The notes beneath the pieces were generated by a model, which saw only the letters and a program-made list of their open reading frames with translations, ran no database searches and was not told where the DNA came from. 46,235 nt of DNA from a virus, in the IMG/VR virus record IMGVR_UViG_3300027906_000029, positions 1-46,235 of that record; one strand, 5' to 3'. The position numbers and the translations under genes were made by a program. Shown here one piece after another: positions 38,401 to 45,554 of this stretch (the first letter of the stretch is position 1; each line of letters opens with the position of its first letter).

Positions 38401-41400
38401 ACAGAACCCCTAGTGACTGATTCTATAATTGCAGCTTGATCAACTAATTCATTAGATTCTACAAGGAAATCATTATCTGCTCCCCTATCTGCTACTTTAT
38501 GTGGGAATGTATTTCTAATTAAATTTGAATTATTAAAATCAAAATTATTTTGATTAATTGAGAAATTCTCATCAATTGGATTAGATCTATAAGTATGACC
38601 AATAAAATATGGGAATTTTGTTTCTAATTGATTGTTATTTGGATTAACTGCAAGACCTGCAAAATATGCGTATGTACCATTAGGAAATTCTGGAGTTTTA
38701 CCAAATCTTCCATTATTTTCATCTAAATCTCCAGATCCATCCCAGAAGTAATCTTTTACAAAGAATCCAGTGTTAAATCCTACTGGTCTATCAGAAATCA
38801 TTGAAGCACTAGCAGCATATCCAACAGTAACTAAACTTGATGCTGAGTTTACATCAGTAGGATCATCATATCCATAAGGACCATAAATTGGATTTCCATC
38901 ATATGCCCATCCAATAATAGGAGAATGTTGTGCTCCAGTATCACCAAAAGCAACTTGAATATTAGTTGAATATCCAACAACACTATATTTTAATTGATCA
39001 GAATTAAGTTCTGATGGAGATAATATTTCATTTCCAAATCTATTATAATTGTTAATCTGTAAACCTCTAACATCTGGTTCTAAAATACATCCATATCCAG
39101 GTGCAGTAACTTCAATACTTGTTGTTGATTGTGCATATCCAACACCAGGTTTAAGTATTACAACTTTAGTAATTACACCATTTTCAACAACTGCTCTTAA
39201 TTTAGCACCTATTGCAGTTCCAACACCAACAACTTCTAAATCTGGTGCTGCATAATAATCTTTACCTCTATTTTGTATTTCAACAGCAGTAATCTGTCCA
39301 TTACCAATAATTGGTCTTAATTTACCCTTTTCACCAACTTTTATGGATACTAATGGTTTTTTCTCAAAGTTAAGAATAGTTGATCCATATCCAGTTCCAC
39401 CTTCATAAACATAAGTCTGAACAATTTCTCCACGAACTCTAGGTGTAAGAGTAACTAATCCTACAGGATTAGTAATAATACCACTTGCACTAGTTGATAC
39501 ACCAACATATTCAACATCAATATTAACTTCAACTGGTGGATATGCAAAACAATGTGATCCTGTACCAACACCATTTAAATAAACATATTTTTTACGTGTA
39601 TAGTCAGAAGTTGATGTTCCAGCAATTCCAGCATTAGTTAATCTAAAAGTATCATTATCTAATTTAATAACTTGATAATATTGTGATGTTTTAGTAACTC
39701 CTGTAGTAGTTGTTAATCCAGTTATTACTGTACCTGATGTAGAATATAAAATTTTGTCACCATTTTTAAATCCATGATTTTCAAATGTAATTGTTGAATT
39801 AACTGTAGAAATTCCTACTGGTTTTACATATAATTTTCTATTCTGATAACCACTACCTGGATTAATGACTTTAACAGATGCTAAAGTCATTTCTGGTTCA
39901 TAAAGTCTGAATTTATGAAGACCACTACAATTAAATGTGGTTAATCCTACTGTATTAATTCCTGATTTATAATCTTCTAATGTTTCATATAATCTAACTG
40001 AACTAGGTCCAACTACTGATGGATAGTATATACTTCCTTCAACTAAAACACTTGAGATACCAGCAGTTCCACCTGTATATGCATTACTTCCTTGATATGT
40101 ACTTGCACCAATAGGATTATTACCATTAGCATCATATACGAGAGGTTGTCCATTATATAAATTATGCTGATTTTTAAATATTATTTGATCATTTTGTACA
40201 TCAACTCCACCATCACCTGGGAGGAATGTAGCACGACCAAAGAAATCTAGGTTACGATATCTTTTATTAAGAAAAGGTTTTAATACAGCACCATCACCAT
40301 TTCCTCCAATAACAGTAACTGTTTTAACAGATTTAATATCAAAATTTTGTGGATCAATATCTATAGAACTAATATTACCACTAACAACTGGTTGAATTAA
40401 TGCAGTTGTTCCTGCACCAGCAGTTAATGTAGTAGAAGGTCCAGTAAGAGTAATTGATGGTATACCAAGAACATCATAATTATATCCACCATTTAATACA
40501 TTTAATTTTGAAATTGGTCCGCAGAATATTTTATCATCCGATTTATAATTTAAAATCTCTACACCATTAACCATCATCCCAGTTGACCCAGGAATAGTTT
40601 CACTTCCTTGACCAGTTTTAATATTTGCTTCTATTGGAAATTTTTTAAGAACTTTCTCAGGACCAATTAACCTATTTGCATGAGAATCTAATGTAAATGC
40701 ATGGATAGCAGTTGATCCAAGTCCAACAGGTTCTGAAAATCTAATAGGTTCGTCAGTTACAACAAATGCTAAAGATCGATATAATTTTATTTGTTTTGGA
40801 TCATCTAATACTCTTACGTTATACTTAGCACCAGTAACTAAACCAACTATACCATTTTCTTCTGGTAAATAAACTACCTCATCTCCAGTAATAAAAGGAA
40901 CTTTAGATGGGAATGAAATAATAGAATAATTATTTAAATCAGTATCATATCCTTGTAATACAGTTCCTGGACTACCAGCAAGATCATTACTTTCTGTTCC
41001 AATAGCTTCTGGAATACTGGAACTAGAAATTTTCTCCATAATGTCATATGAAGGTAATGAATTTGATGCTACATAAAAATCTTTATCAAAATCATTATAA
41101 ACATTCTGTGTATCAGAAGTTAAAACATCATTTCCATATCTAAGTGCTGTTCCAGAACTAGTCGCTTTATTTAAAATTCTTCTTAAATCATGCTCATATT
41201 TTTCTATAAAACCTTCAGTACGTATACCAACAAACGTTAAATTATCTAATTTTACTTCTTTAGGGTTATTAAGAGCAATTTCTTTAACAACAGCAGTAGC
41301 ACTAGCAGTATAATCTGCTCTATAGATAATTTCTACATTATCACCCTGCTTTAAACTTGATTTATCAGTATTTGACTTAAGAACATAAGATGATCCAGAA

Positions 41401-42791
41401 ACAGAGTCAATTTCATAAGTAGATGATGTATTATAGATCCATGAATTAGCAAATACTTCTTTTTTAGATGGATTATTTGATAATGATGGGTTAGGAATAT
41501 TTTCACCTAAATTCCTTACACTTATTTTTTCACCAACAGAAGAAGAATTAATATTTGAAATAGGTACAAAACTATCAATTACACCAGTAATTCTTAGTTC
41601 AACTTTCTTAGTTAAATCCCCATGTTCATATCCAAAAACAATTTCATCTGATCTTAATTTATCAGTAGATTTAATTGCTGATGTAATACCAGTACAACCT
41701 AAGAATTGATTAACAGTTTTGCCTGTATATGTTACGGCAGTATTAACTCCACATATAACTGTTCCAGTTGCACCAAAACCAATAGTAGAATCTACAGTTA
41801 TAACAGAAGAACCAACAGATACACCCCCTATAACTTTAGTTTTACCAGGAACTGTGAAATTACCTTCAATTGCATCATTACCATACCCAACAAATAGATT
41901 TATTTTATAGTATGTACTAATTCCAGTTCTACCAAAAGACCTACTAAAGACCTCAACTTCAGATACAGATCCTTGAGTTGCTGTATCTACTGAACTTTTA
42001 ATTGTTTGTCCAACTAAGTTATTAGGATTTCCAGAGATTTTTTCTGCAACAATAAGTTCTCTTCTAATAAATTCTGCTGATGATGGTTTAACTAAATGTT
42101 CTTCTAAATCAATAATTTTAGGATCTACGCCATATAATGCAGAAAATAATATTTTAAATGATTCTTCAGTACCTTTTGACCTATAAAGAGAAGTGGATTG
42201 CTTTATATAATTACTAACATCTAAATTTGGAACAAAATCAGTATCTTCTAACCCAGGAGTAAAAGTAAATTTAATTTTATTATAAAATTCTTTTAAAAAA
42301 TGAGCACTTAAATTAATAACAGTTGAATCAACTGCATGTGTTGTAGGAGTTGTAGTTGTAAAAACTAATTCATTTGGATTATTATCCTGTCTATATGAAG
42401 TAATTCCACTAAATCCACGAGTAACACCAGTAAATGTATTGGTTGTTAATCCACTATATGTAAATATTTCATTATTAATCTTGAATAATCCATCTTTATT
42501 TGGAAATCCTTTTGTGCTAGTAACATTAATATCACCAACAGCAGCAGTAGTTCCAATGCCAACAGAAAGAGTTGTTATACCAACAATAACTTCTGGTGTT
42601 AAATTATCTAATTTTATATACTGGTCTAAATTATCTACAAGGTCAGTAGGACCACCTCTATGTTCCTGAGAAATATAATATTGCTTTAAAAATTCACCAG
42701 CTTTCGGATTTTCTGAAATAAGAAATTCTGGTAGCTGATTTTCAATTATCTGCTGTACTTGTACTCTAGCATCAATTCCAGTGCCTATCAT
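29481..42791 (-). CDS. Giant baseplate/virion structural protein in the gp7 slot (4436 aa)
   Basis: One uninterrupted frame of 4436 codons fills about 29% of the window. It occupies the place of T4 gene 7 between 6 and 8. Residues 1-280 look like the conserved N-terminus of cyanophage gp7-slot proteins: QVQQIIENQLPEFLISENPK, FLKQYY, then TSLYRSKGTEESFKILFSAL and YGVDPKI. The rest is beta-rich and repetitive: many GIGT/VGVGT strings; GxGY or related motifs near residues 771, 980, 1133, 1178, 1218, 1475, 2088, 2169, 3817, 4190 and 4230; and three copies of a unit with F.C(S/N).DN...H.YPR near residues 3407-3490, 3600-3685 and 3717-3800. No membrane segment or catalytic motif is obvious. It is probably a wedge protein extended into fibre-like or host-contact arms. 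It is far longer than T4 gp7 (about 1030 aa). Its start overlaps the gene 6 stop (ATGA). Confidence 0.85.
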   Translation of the reverse strand: MIGTGIDARVQVQQIIENQLPEFLISENPKAGEFLKQYYISQEHRGGPTDLVDNLDQYIKLDNLTPEVIVGITTLSVGIGTTAAVGDINVTSTKGFPNKDGLFKINNEIFTYSGLTTNTFTGVTRGFSGITSYRQDNNPNELVFTTTTPTTHAVDSTVINLSAHFLKEFYNKIKFTFTPGLEDTDFVPNLDVSNYIKQSTSLYRSKGTEESFKILFSALYGVDPKIIDLEEHLVKPSSAEFIRRELIVAEKISGNPNNLVGQTIKSSVDTATQGSVSEVEVFSRSFGRTGISTYYKINLFVGYGNDAIEGNFTVPGKTKVIGGVSVGSSVITVDSTIGFGATGTVICGVNTAVTYTGKTVNQFLGCTGITSAIKSTDKLRSDEIVFGYEHGDLTKKVELRITGVIDSFVPISNINSSSVGEKISVRNLGENIPNPSLSNNPSKKEVFANSWIYNTSSTYEIDSVSGSSYVLKSNTDKSSLKQGDNVEIIYRADYTASATAVVKEIALNNPKEVKLDNLTFVGIRTEGFIEKYEHDLRRILNKATSSGTALRYGNDVLTSDTQNVYNDFDKDFYVASNSLPSYDIMEKISSSSIPEAIGTESNDLAGSPGTVLQGYDTDLNNYSIISFPSKVPFITGDEVVYLPEENGIVGLVTGAKYNVRVLDDPKQIKLYRSLAFVVTDEPIRFSEPVGLGSTAIHAFTLDSHANRLIGPEKVLKKFPIEANIKTGQGSETIPGSTGMMVNGVEILNYKSDDKIFCGPISKLNVLNGGYNYDVLGIPSITLTGPSTTLTAGAGTTALIQPVVSGNISSIDIDPQNFDIKSVKTVTVIGGNGDGAVLKPFLNKRYRNLDFFGRATFLPGDGGVDVQNDQIIFKNQHNLYNGQPLVYDANGNNPIGASTYQGSNAYTGGTAGISSVLVEGSIYYPSVVGPSSVRLYETLEDYKSGINTVGLTTFNCSGLHKFRLYEPEMTLASVKVINPGSGYQNRKLYVKPVGISTVNSTITFENHGFKNGDKILYSTSGTVITGLTTTTGVTKTSQYYQVIKLDNDTFRLTNAGIAGTSTSDYTRKKYVYLNGVGTGSHCFAYPPVEVNIDVEYVGVSTSASGIITNPVGLVTLTPRVRGEIVQTYVYEGGTGYGSTILNFEKKPLVSIKVGEKGKLRPIIGNGQITAVEIQNRGKDYYAAPDLEVVGVGTAIGAKLRAVVENGVITKVVILKPGVGYAQSTTSIEVTAPGYGCILEPDVRGLQINNYNRFGNEILSPSELNSDQLKYSVVGYSTNIQVAFGDTGAQHSPIIGWAYDGNPIYGPYGYDDPTDVNSASSLVTVGYAASASMISDRPVGFNTGFFVKDYFWDGSGDLDENNGRFGKTPEFPNGTYAYFAGLAVNPNNNQLETKFPYFIGHTYRSNPIDENFSINQNNFDFNNSNLIRNTFPHKVADRGADNDFLVESNELVDQAAIIESVTRGSVDSFDIVNPGIGYTVGQVAIFDNTDTRGGGIDVSVNRVIGKAIVDVNTTVQTEEDVVFVWDNENQISGYISTSHTFKTNDHIAVAGVSTYVNNLTDTHQIGVQTGVTVLYKDIPANSNSGIVTDIHVSLIPKVVSIGSSIGIGTEKLLVLQTFPDRNVLRVKRGVVGVAHTASSRVDLIPQYFTLPVKSDYFESKVNKKVWFNPAQSVGVGTQVGVGTEVSMTIEGFTKNVNVPSQSIYLPNHPFETNQAVTFSKPGPGLALTVTDNDGGPFFNIPYLGNSQTLYVVNKSKDHIGLTTQVGLGTTGSLFFVYNASDDNNYALESQYTQVTAKAQKITAQVAVSTSHNLVNKDSVRLTIKPGQSGVNTVRYNAERNKLLINPVGFNTTGINTTTNTISLGNHKFKTGEKVFYTGNVPAAGLTTNTSYFVYRIDDDSIHLGETLYDVVNHPPNVVNITDFGGSTQELSLINPRIEVLKNNNLVFDLNHSSLSGYELKLFYDNDFKNEFISTGSTSNFILTGQGTTTTTYNYHKDNPSMIYYSVEKAGYISTADIDVKNRSEIVYIDSTYTGNYDVFGVGTTTFNISVPKVPENLSYTAANIGVGTIKYTTDSKLTDGGIDSLKINFGGFGYQSLPTFTGMGSTTGQDAQIVPKSRIINVIDDVSILDPGFEYPSDKTLRPEASISPTITVRDSDKIDDIEVLYGGKNYISAPDLIIIDPETKEEITTGAIAPIMQGSSIESVDIITNSVGLKPSEHLIFATNNTNGFTIDTVVGPSTDTITGILTCILRTPILGFSTNPAPLAVGDIVYVEGIQKHSTLGDGFNSSDLGYRFLTVVGYTQANAQGNTEIQIDYTNFTTATGIAKTAQQGYASVVKYTDYPRFKTTQSQAQFKVGEKVVVLVNGAYIDEELTVAESDGDNLKIYGKYKLFVNDTLRGTISGTVATINTIVYNNGRFDINYSLKNNKGWSDSIGILNEDFQVLPDNDYYQNLSYSIQSPITYDEFINPVNRLVHTSGLKNFADTGITSTTQAGISTATTSAEIVRDLINEERVDTVNILDFVLDTDTVNNKSKYIKFGNLKLADYIKNKSNRVLTIDDFSDEFSNSESNLSGYSEQVVYEDYSKFLIQVKNPNNNDTQVTELVLYREGDNTFTFEKGSVFNGSQEHATIKGVDNLLRITPDNIFADDLDVKILKSAVTSSLAGISTRTIGFAQLTSSNRVVGVGTTVQITANTLDKIESYFAAVEIQDNVTKEKNFVELFVTHDGTNSYISQYYADSGITSSISGNFIGTFTSDISSNILSFSHSNDSSNEVNVRSRIVGFGTTAAGIGTHYFNNAGQTAGTERSARYESKYFNITNSNASSSYGNSVGIDTSIFTSVKSIVRVSCGTTSALHQTLMMFDGVDTYLSHYPFVSIGTTTGIGTFITSRSGGKTFLKFKPDAAFNGSNIEVQQFDELIYTESDRFNTSPDLIYGNASDSVALVSYNAIDGDRSTKYDFDILHDGVPIFEKTFDPSDTAILNPATGEFNISDHFFMTGEKLIYTPGSTFTGIGSTAMQHVSGTDLPNEVYAIRVDRESFKIATTAANANAGTAVTFLSTGSGNSHKFEMDKKMEKSLLSIDGVIQSPLMWSPINTTITNNGAHISTSRTIFEVAGIGTIIPTDIVKIDDEYMKVVSVGIGTTALGPIDGGGTAKLLEVTRGFVGSAATAHANNAALRIYKGSYNMVGSKIHFTEAPLGTNLTQLNELNLEYARATFNGRVFLRNNYTTNEIFDDISNEFTGIGQTFEITKEGVGIGSTALTTGDAMNLINGIFQVPTTENNVGNNYNFVGIGTTQTDIIFTGITSTDGSVIKSDVDVNSNQLPRGGMIVSLGSTGGLGVAPLHGAVVHPVIGAGKSISEIVGIPTIGNAIGITTASYNNRTGYLEITTDVPHNFRPSNEVVTLVGLEFTCSGTYNVSDATYNAATGDLTLTIGDHELQVGEKVGIGTSSLVFQCSQDNYGSEHSYPRHGVDPIAGIGTPITDITSTNITIKVGVGTDSLHKYVSGGVVNYGSQYVGVTTTIFPNAVNDRPFSIVETLTDKTFVANVGTSTVRHNYVGSGTAYPYYSDLNWGSGYYGNVAIGVTDDVYEHKFVSAGVGSITANAGGPFTAIDAQYESHTGNLTLTIPNHGLTVSNTVGLATGFLVMSCSRDNFKTNHYYPRTTDPANAATLAISSVSTDTITVGVGSAGGGGYGAVVTASIPYNTHFFEGADANAVNVTGGSQLTPTDATYEPATGILTITFGSNHGLTNSNTVTLDNNSFKFSCNQDNRKSIHEYPRTTDPASGSTLAITVPATNKISVNVGQSPTGTGGALQFAIGAGGTGYVNPHINIPQPSYQNLEITGVSRRGIGNTTDTGTGQLITVAVSPTDNATGIGSTSWIVSDFDVARSGHSFLVGDVFKPVGLVTSKYLNSSSLISDFELTVTETFTDRFTCWNFGQFDYIDSIKDLQNGTRTRFPLMYNSQLVSFEIDGTDPDSALVDMNSLLLIIIDGVIQNPGEAYNFAGGTTFTFTEAPTVNDHVSIFFYRGTAGDDSKIFPVKETVKQGDLLRIKKVGLHTEQQHRVLSGITTSDTIETEIYSGLGVDENNFKPMSWNRQKYDRVINGEIVYKSRDSIEPYVYPTARIIGDVNTTQSEIFVDNAHFFNYEENESSIVITDQISAMIIPDSSDPVAAAITAVVSAGGTISSLSITNGGVGYGTATVSIGAPSHIGVGIGSTATATLTLTNGVITDTTIVNPGLGYTQSNPPSVIASFPSWNREKIESIDIIQGVTGIVTGITTSAPTSGKLAIEFWLKKPGNSSYSGIAVGQPLYIYDTTVGTGLTSIAKSKNNNDTVGIGTSFADNIYQIQQWSVSGNTGLATCYIHTNTNHAGLTSTAPTNKILGRFSWGRLAGIARTTVNPVSIGITGLTVGLTTGSGISTFPPIQRRDYGWNDSGALKPDLG
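31390..32570 (-). repeat. Three protein-level repeats with Cys/YPR motif inside the giant protein
   Basis: Within the 4436-residue protein, three units of roughly 80 residues share the layout Y(N/E)..TG.LT(L/I)T....H.L....V.....(L/F).F.C(S/N).DN...H.YPR..DP, followed by I....V. They lie at about 32330-32570, 31740-31990 and 31390-31640. Each carries one Cys and the motif YPR(T/H). A partial upstream unit (YNNRTGYLEITTDVPHNF...F.CSG) precedes them near 32640. The copies are diverged at the DNA level, so this is an old duplication of a structural domain. Confidence 0.75.
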
Positions 42792-44716
42792 GTTCTTATT
42801 AAATCTCCGTTTGAATAACTAGAAGTTGCTTTAAATCCAACACCTGATATCTTTTCACCTGATGTAATGGTATCTTTAACCATATTTATTGTAGTATCTG
42901 AGATGCTAAAATCGAGGTATAAATCCTTAAGACCCACAACATCATTAGAATCTGGGAATGCCTGAATTTCAACAATATTATTTCTTGCTATTGTTGAGGT
43001 AATATTAGTTGTAGTTAGCATAACTTCACCTTTATAATAATCAACTGTTCCAGCAGATTTAACAACAACAGTTGCTTCATCTACATTTACATTCAATTTA
43101 ACGATTGATAAAACACCCTTTCCAGATCCATCCAGATTACCATCAGCATCTTTATTTGGTATATCAGTTATATAAACTGTATCCACTTCACCTTCTATTT
43201 TAAATCCTGTACTCTTAATATTACGCCCTTGAGCATTAATATTGAATTTATTACCAAAACATAACTCATATTGAGCAAAAGAATTTAATATTGCTTTTAA
43301 ATTTCTTCTAATTTTAACTCTTGTAATATTAGAAGTAATAGCATTATCAATTTTATCAATAATATTCAGTGCCTTACTATACTTAAATCTACCACCGAAT
43401 TTATTAATTTCGGTTGAATCTGAATAAGTGGTTAATCCTTCAGTAATTCTTGTTTTTAATCTATCAACACTAGAGACTTTTGCAGTATCATAATAAACAT
43501 AAGAATCAAGTTCAACATATAACAATTTAAGGTCTACTATCTTTTGGTTAATTCCTGCAAGAGAATAGTTTTTTAAATCTGACAATATTAACTGTTTATC
43601 AAAGTCAGACACATATTCACCATTTTTTGGTTTAATTGTTATTAAAACAGTTCCAAATTGTGGAGGATCTAACTCTTCACCACCTACAACAGACACACTT
43701 TCCGTATTTGGATATACTTTTTGTATTATTGCTTCGTAATCCCTGCCTGTAACCGCCCTGTGCTGTGCTGAATACAGTCTAGGAGCAAAATACTTAACTG
43801 AGTCAATAGACTCAATCTCACCGCCATTAGCAGCAGATGCGGTTGTGTTGATAATTGGTAATGATTGTGGTGGAATAATATTATCAAGAGTATCACGAAT
43901 TGTTCCAGCATAGTTAAATTTAGATGGACCATTACCTGATTTACCATCACTAATAATATAACCTACTGTTATTTCTGTACCATCCTCTAATTTTTTACCA
44001 AATACCCCATCACCAAACAATAATTCATACTTTTGGTCTTGTACTTCTTGAATTAAATATGTTTCTGAGTCTTTATTAACACCAACAATATTATCAACTA
44101 AAGAATATTGTTTACCCATACCTGTATCAGACGGACCTTTTACATATACAACTATAGTTGAAGTATCAATAAATGCATTTTCTAATAAGAATCTTTGGTC
44201 TAATGATCCATCAACCTGGAATGATTGATTAATATATGTACCTTGATATACTGTAATTGGATCAGATAATGTTCCAAAGTTCGCTATACCATTATTAACT
44301 GTTGTTGTAATGTCTTCAGAAATAGCAAATGTAAATGCTTCATCAGCAGAACTCGCTACGCACACTAGACCCGCCTTTAAGGTCAATGAAGTCGTAGAAT
44401 AGGTATTTGTGTCGATATAGACTGGAAAGTACACCTGTGCTCTTGCAGCAGTCCTAGAGCGTGGTACATAACCTATATTTCTTGCCAATGATACAACATT
44501 CTCACGCAATACTGCAGAATCTAAGAAAGATTCATTTACAATCATGTTTGCATTGAATGCAGTAATGTAAGTATTATATGCTAAAGTATCAATTAAGACT
44601 GAAAAATTAGATCCTTCATAATCAAAATCCGTAAAATCAGAGTTAGCACGGAGATAATCTTTGATCGAAGTCTTAATTTGATCAAAATCTAGGTTTGAAA
44701 ACTTGGTAAAAGGCAT
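42788..44716 (-). CDS. 6: Baseplate wedge subunit gp6
   Basis: The 642-residue protein has the gp6/BaseplateJ-like signature: an N-terminal IKTSIKDYLRANSDFTDFDY, then LIDTLAYNTYITAFNANM and LRENVVSLARNIGYVPRSRTAARA. T4 gp6 (660 aa) forms the inner baseplate ring through dimers. The middle (QHRAVTGRDYEAIIQKVYPN, about residues 316-335) is the segment conserved among J-like proteins. The stop overlaps the start of the giant downstream gene as ATGA, indicating coupling. Length and order (25, then 6) agree with the family, so I am confident of the call. Confidence 0.92.
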   Translation of the reverse strand: MPFTKFSNLDFDQIKTSIKDYLRANSDFTDFDYEGSNFSVLIDTLAYNTYITAFNANMIVNESFLDSAVLRENVVSLARNIGYVPRSRTAARAQVYFPVYIDTNTYSTTSLTLKAGLVCVASSADEAFTFAISEDITTTVNNGIANFGTLSDPITVYQGTYINQSFQVDGSLDQRFLLENAFIDTSTIVVYVKGPSDTGMGKQYSLVDNIVGVNKDSETYLIQEVQDQKYELLFGDGVFGKKLEDGTEITVGYIISDGKSGNGPSKFNYAGTIRDTLDNIIPPQSLPIINTTASAANGGEIESIDSVKYFAPRLYSAQHRAVTGRDYEAIIQKVYPNTESVSVVGGEELDPPQFGTVLITIKPKNGEYVSDFDKQLILSDLKNYSLAGINQKIVDLKLLYVELDSYVYYDTAKVSSVDRLKTRITEGLTTYSDSTEINKFGGRFKYSKALNIIDKIDNAITSNITRVKIRRNLKAILNSFAQYELCFGNKFNINAQGRNIKSTGFKIEGEVDTVYITDIPNKDADGNLDGSGKGVLSIVKLNVNVDEATVVVKSAGTVDYYKGEVMLTTTNITSTIARNNIVEIQAFPDSNDVVGLKDLYLDFSISDTTINMVKDTITSGEKISGVGFKATSSYSNGDLIRT

Positions 44717-44718
44717 TA

Positions 44719-45120
44719 TTATCGTGTTGCTTCAAGCATAAATGTGAATTCTTGTGTGGGAAACTCTTGTCCTATGATATCAAAATATATATTCACTTCA
44801 AATTCATTATTATCAGGTATTGCTGTTGCTTCTACCTGAAGATTATATACTCTTGGTTCAAAATTCTCTATTGCAGTTGTTATTTCTTTCTGAATTACGG
44901 ATGCTGTACCAAAATCAACGAAGTCAAAAAGACTAGAACGGACATCTGAACCTAAAATTGGATTAAAAAAACGCTCACCAGGAATAGTTTGCACTATATT
45001 CCTGATAGAACGCTTAATTGCATTAGCATTTTTTATTACAGTAATGTCTTTTGTTACTGGATGTGGCTCAAAAGATAGGCTAATATCCTTAAAAGCCTTG
45101 GATATTCTCTTAACTGCCAT
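44719..45120 (-). CDS. 25: Baseplate wedge subunit gp25
   Basis: The 133-residue product is a gp25-family (lysozyme-like fold, non-enzymatic) baseplate wedge protein, matching the T4 protein (132 aa) in length. Key signatures are PGERFFNP followed by GSDVRSSLFDF (residues 47-67) and the conserved EPR motif at 88-90 (NFEPRV). In contractile tails gp25 binds gp6 and gp53-like proteins in the inner wedge and helps initiate sheath assembly on the baseplate. The start codon is 23 bases after a TATAAATA late promoter. Gene 6 begins 2 bases after its stop, the same 25-6 order as in other T4-like cyanophages. It is the first gene of the baseplate block. Confidence 0.93.
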   Translation of the reverse strand: MAVKRISKAFKDISLSFEPHPVTKDITVIKNANAIKRSIRNIVQTIPGERFFNPILGSDVRSSLFDFVDFGTASVIQKEITTAIENFEPRVYNLQVEATAIPDNNEFEVNIYFDIIGQEFPTQEFTFMLEATR

Positions 45121-45143
45121 AAGAACATGGGTTTTCTTACGGT

Positions 45144-45152
45144 TATTTATAT
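45144..45152 (-). promoter_or_regulatory. T4-type late promoter upstream of gene 25
   Basis: On the minus strand the sequence reads ATATAAATA, containing the exact T4 late promoter core TATAAATA. It lies in the 50-base gap between ycf35 and gene 25, with its 3' end 23 bases before the gene 25 ATG at 45120. That spacing matches the other late-promoter candidates in this window. It would be recognised by gp55-bearing RNA polymerase and would start the whole baseplate transcript. Confidence 0.7.
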
Positions 45153-45170
45153 GAAATATTAATAATTACT

Positions 45171-45554
45171 TCAAACCCACCTATTTACCGTAATTTCTAT
45201 CGAATTATCGTCCATTTCCCACTCTTCAGCGACCTGAAAACCCATTTTTTTAGTAGAATTATGAATTGTCATACGTGCATACTGCTGTGTGACCTTATCA
45301 ATGAACCTTTCTGGGGGTATTGGTTGGTTCCATGTTTCAATATCGGTAACTAATTCATAAGATTCTGTAATTTTGTTCCATCTGAATCCAATATCATCAC
45401 TAATAGCAACATCAACACTCCATTCTTTGTGCTCATGGTCTAAAGGATTCTCTAATTTAACGTCTTGAACGACATTATACTGTAAAAGTTCTAATGCTTC
45501 TACAAGTTCTGGTTTATTTTTAATTTTTGTTTTAATTGTACTAAAATGAGACAT
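45171..45554 (-). CDS. ycf35: Ycf35-like protein (DUF1257), host-type auxiliary gene
   Basis: The 127-residue protein begins MSHFSTIKTK, the hallmark start of Ycf35/DUF1257. It keeps the family's core: DIGFRWN (residues 54-60), YELVTD (66-71), WNQPIPPERF (75-84), QQYA (90-93), a GFQVAEE stretch and a C-terminal IEITVNRWV. Ycf35 is encoded in cyanobacterial and red-lineage plastid genomes; its molecular function is not established. The phage copy is of normal length and has no obvious lesion, so it is probably functional and host-derived. It overlaps DUF2997 upstream and is followed by a late promoter and gp25. Presence of this gene is the best single indication of a cyanobacterial host. I am confident of the family, not of the role. 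Confidence 0.85.
   Translation of the reverse strand: MSHFSTIKTKIKNKPELVEALELLQYNVVQDVKLENPLDHEHKEWSVDVAISDDIGFRWNKITESYELVTDIETWNQPIPPERFIDKVTQQYARMTIHNSTKKMGFQVAEEWEMDDNSIEITVNRWV

Noticed and set aside
42890-42905. AATAAATATGG-like late promoter within gene 6
   Set aside because: It is internal to the gene, has no start codon at the usual spacing other than the giant gene more than 90 bases away, and such AT-rich matches are expected by chance.
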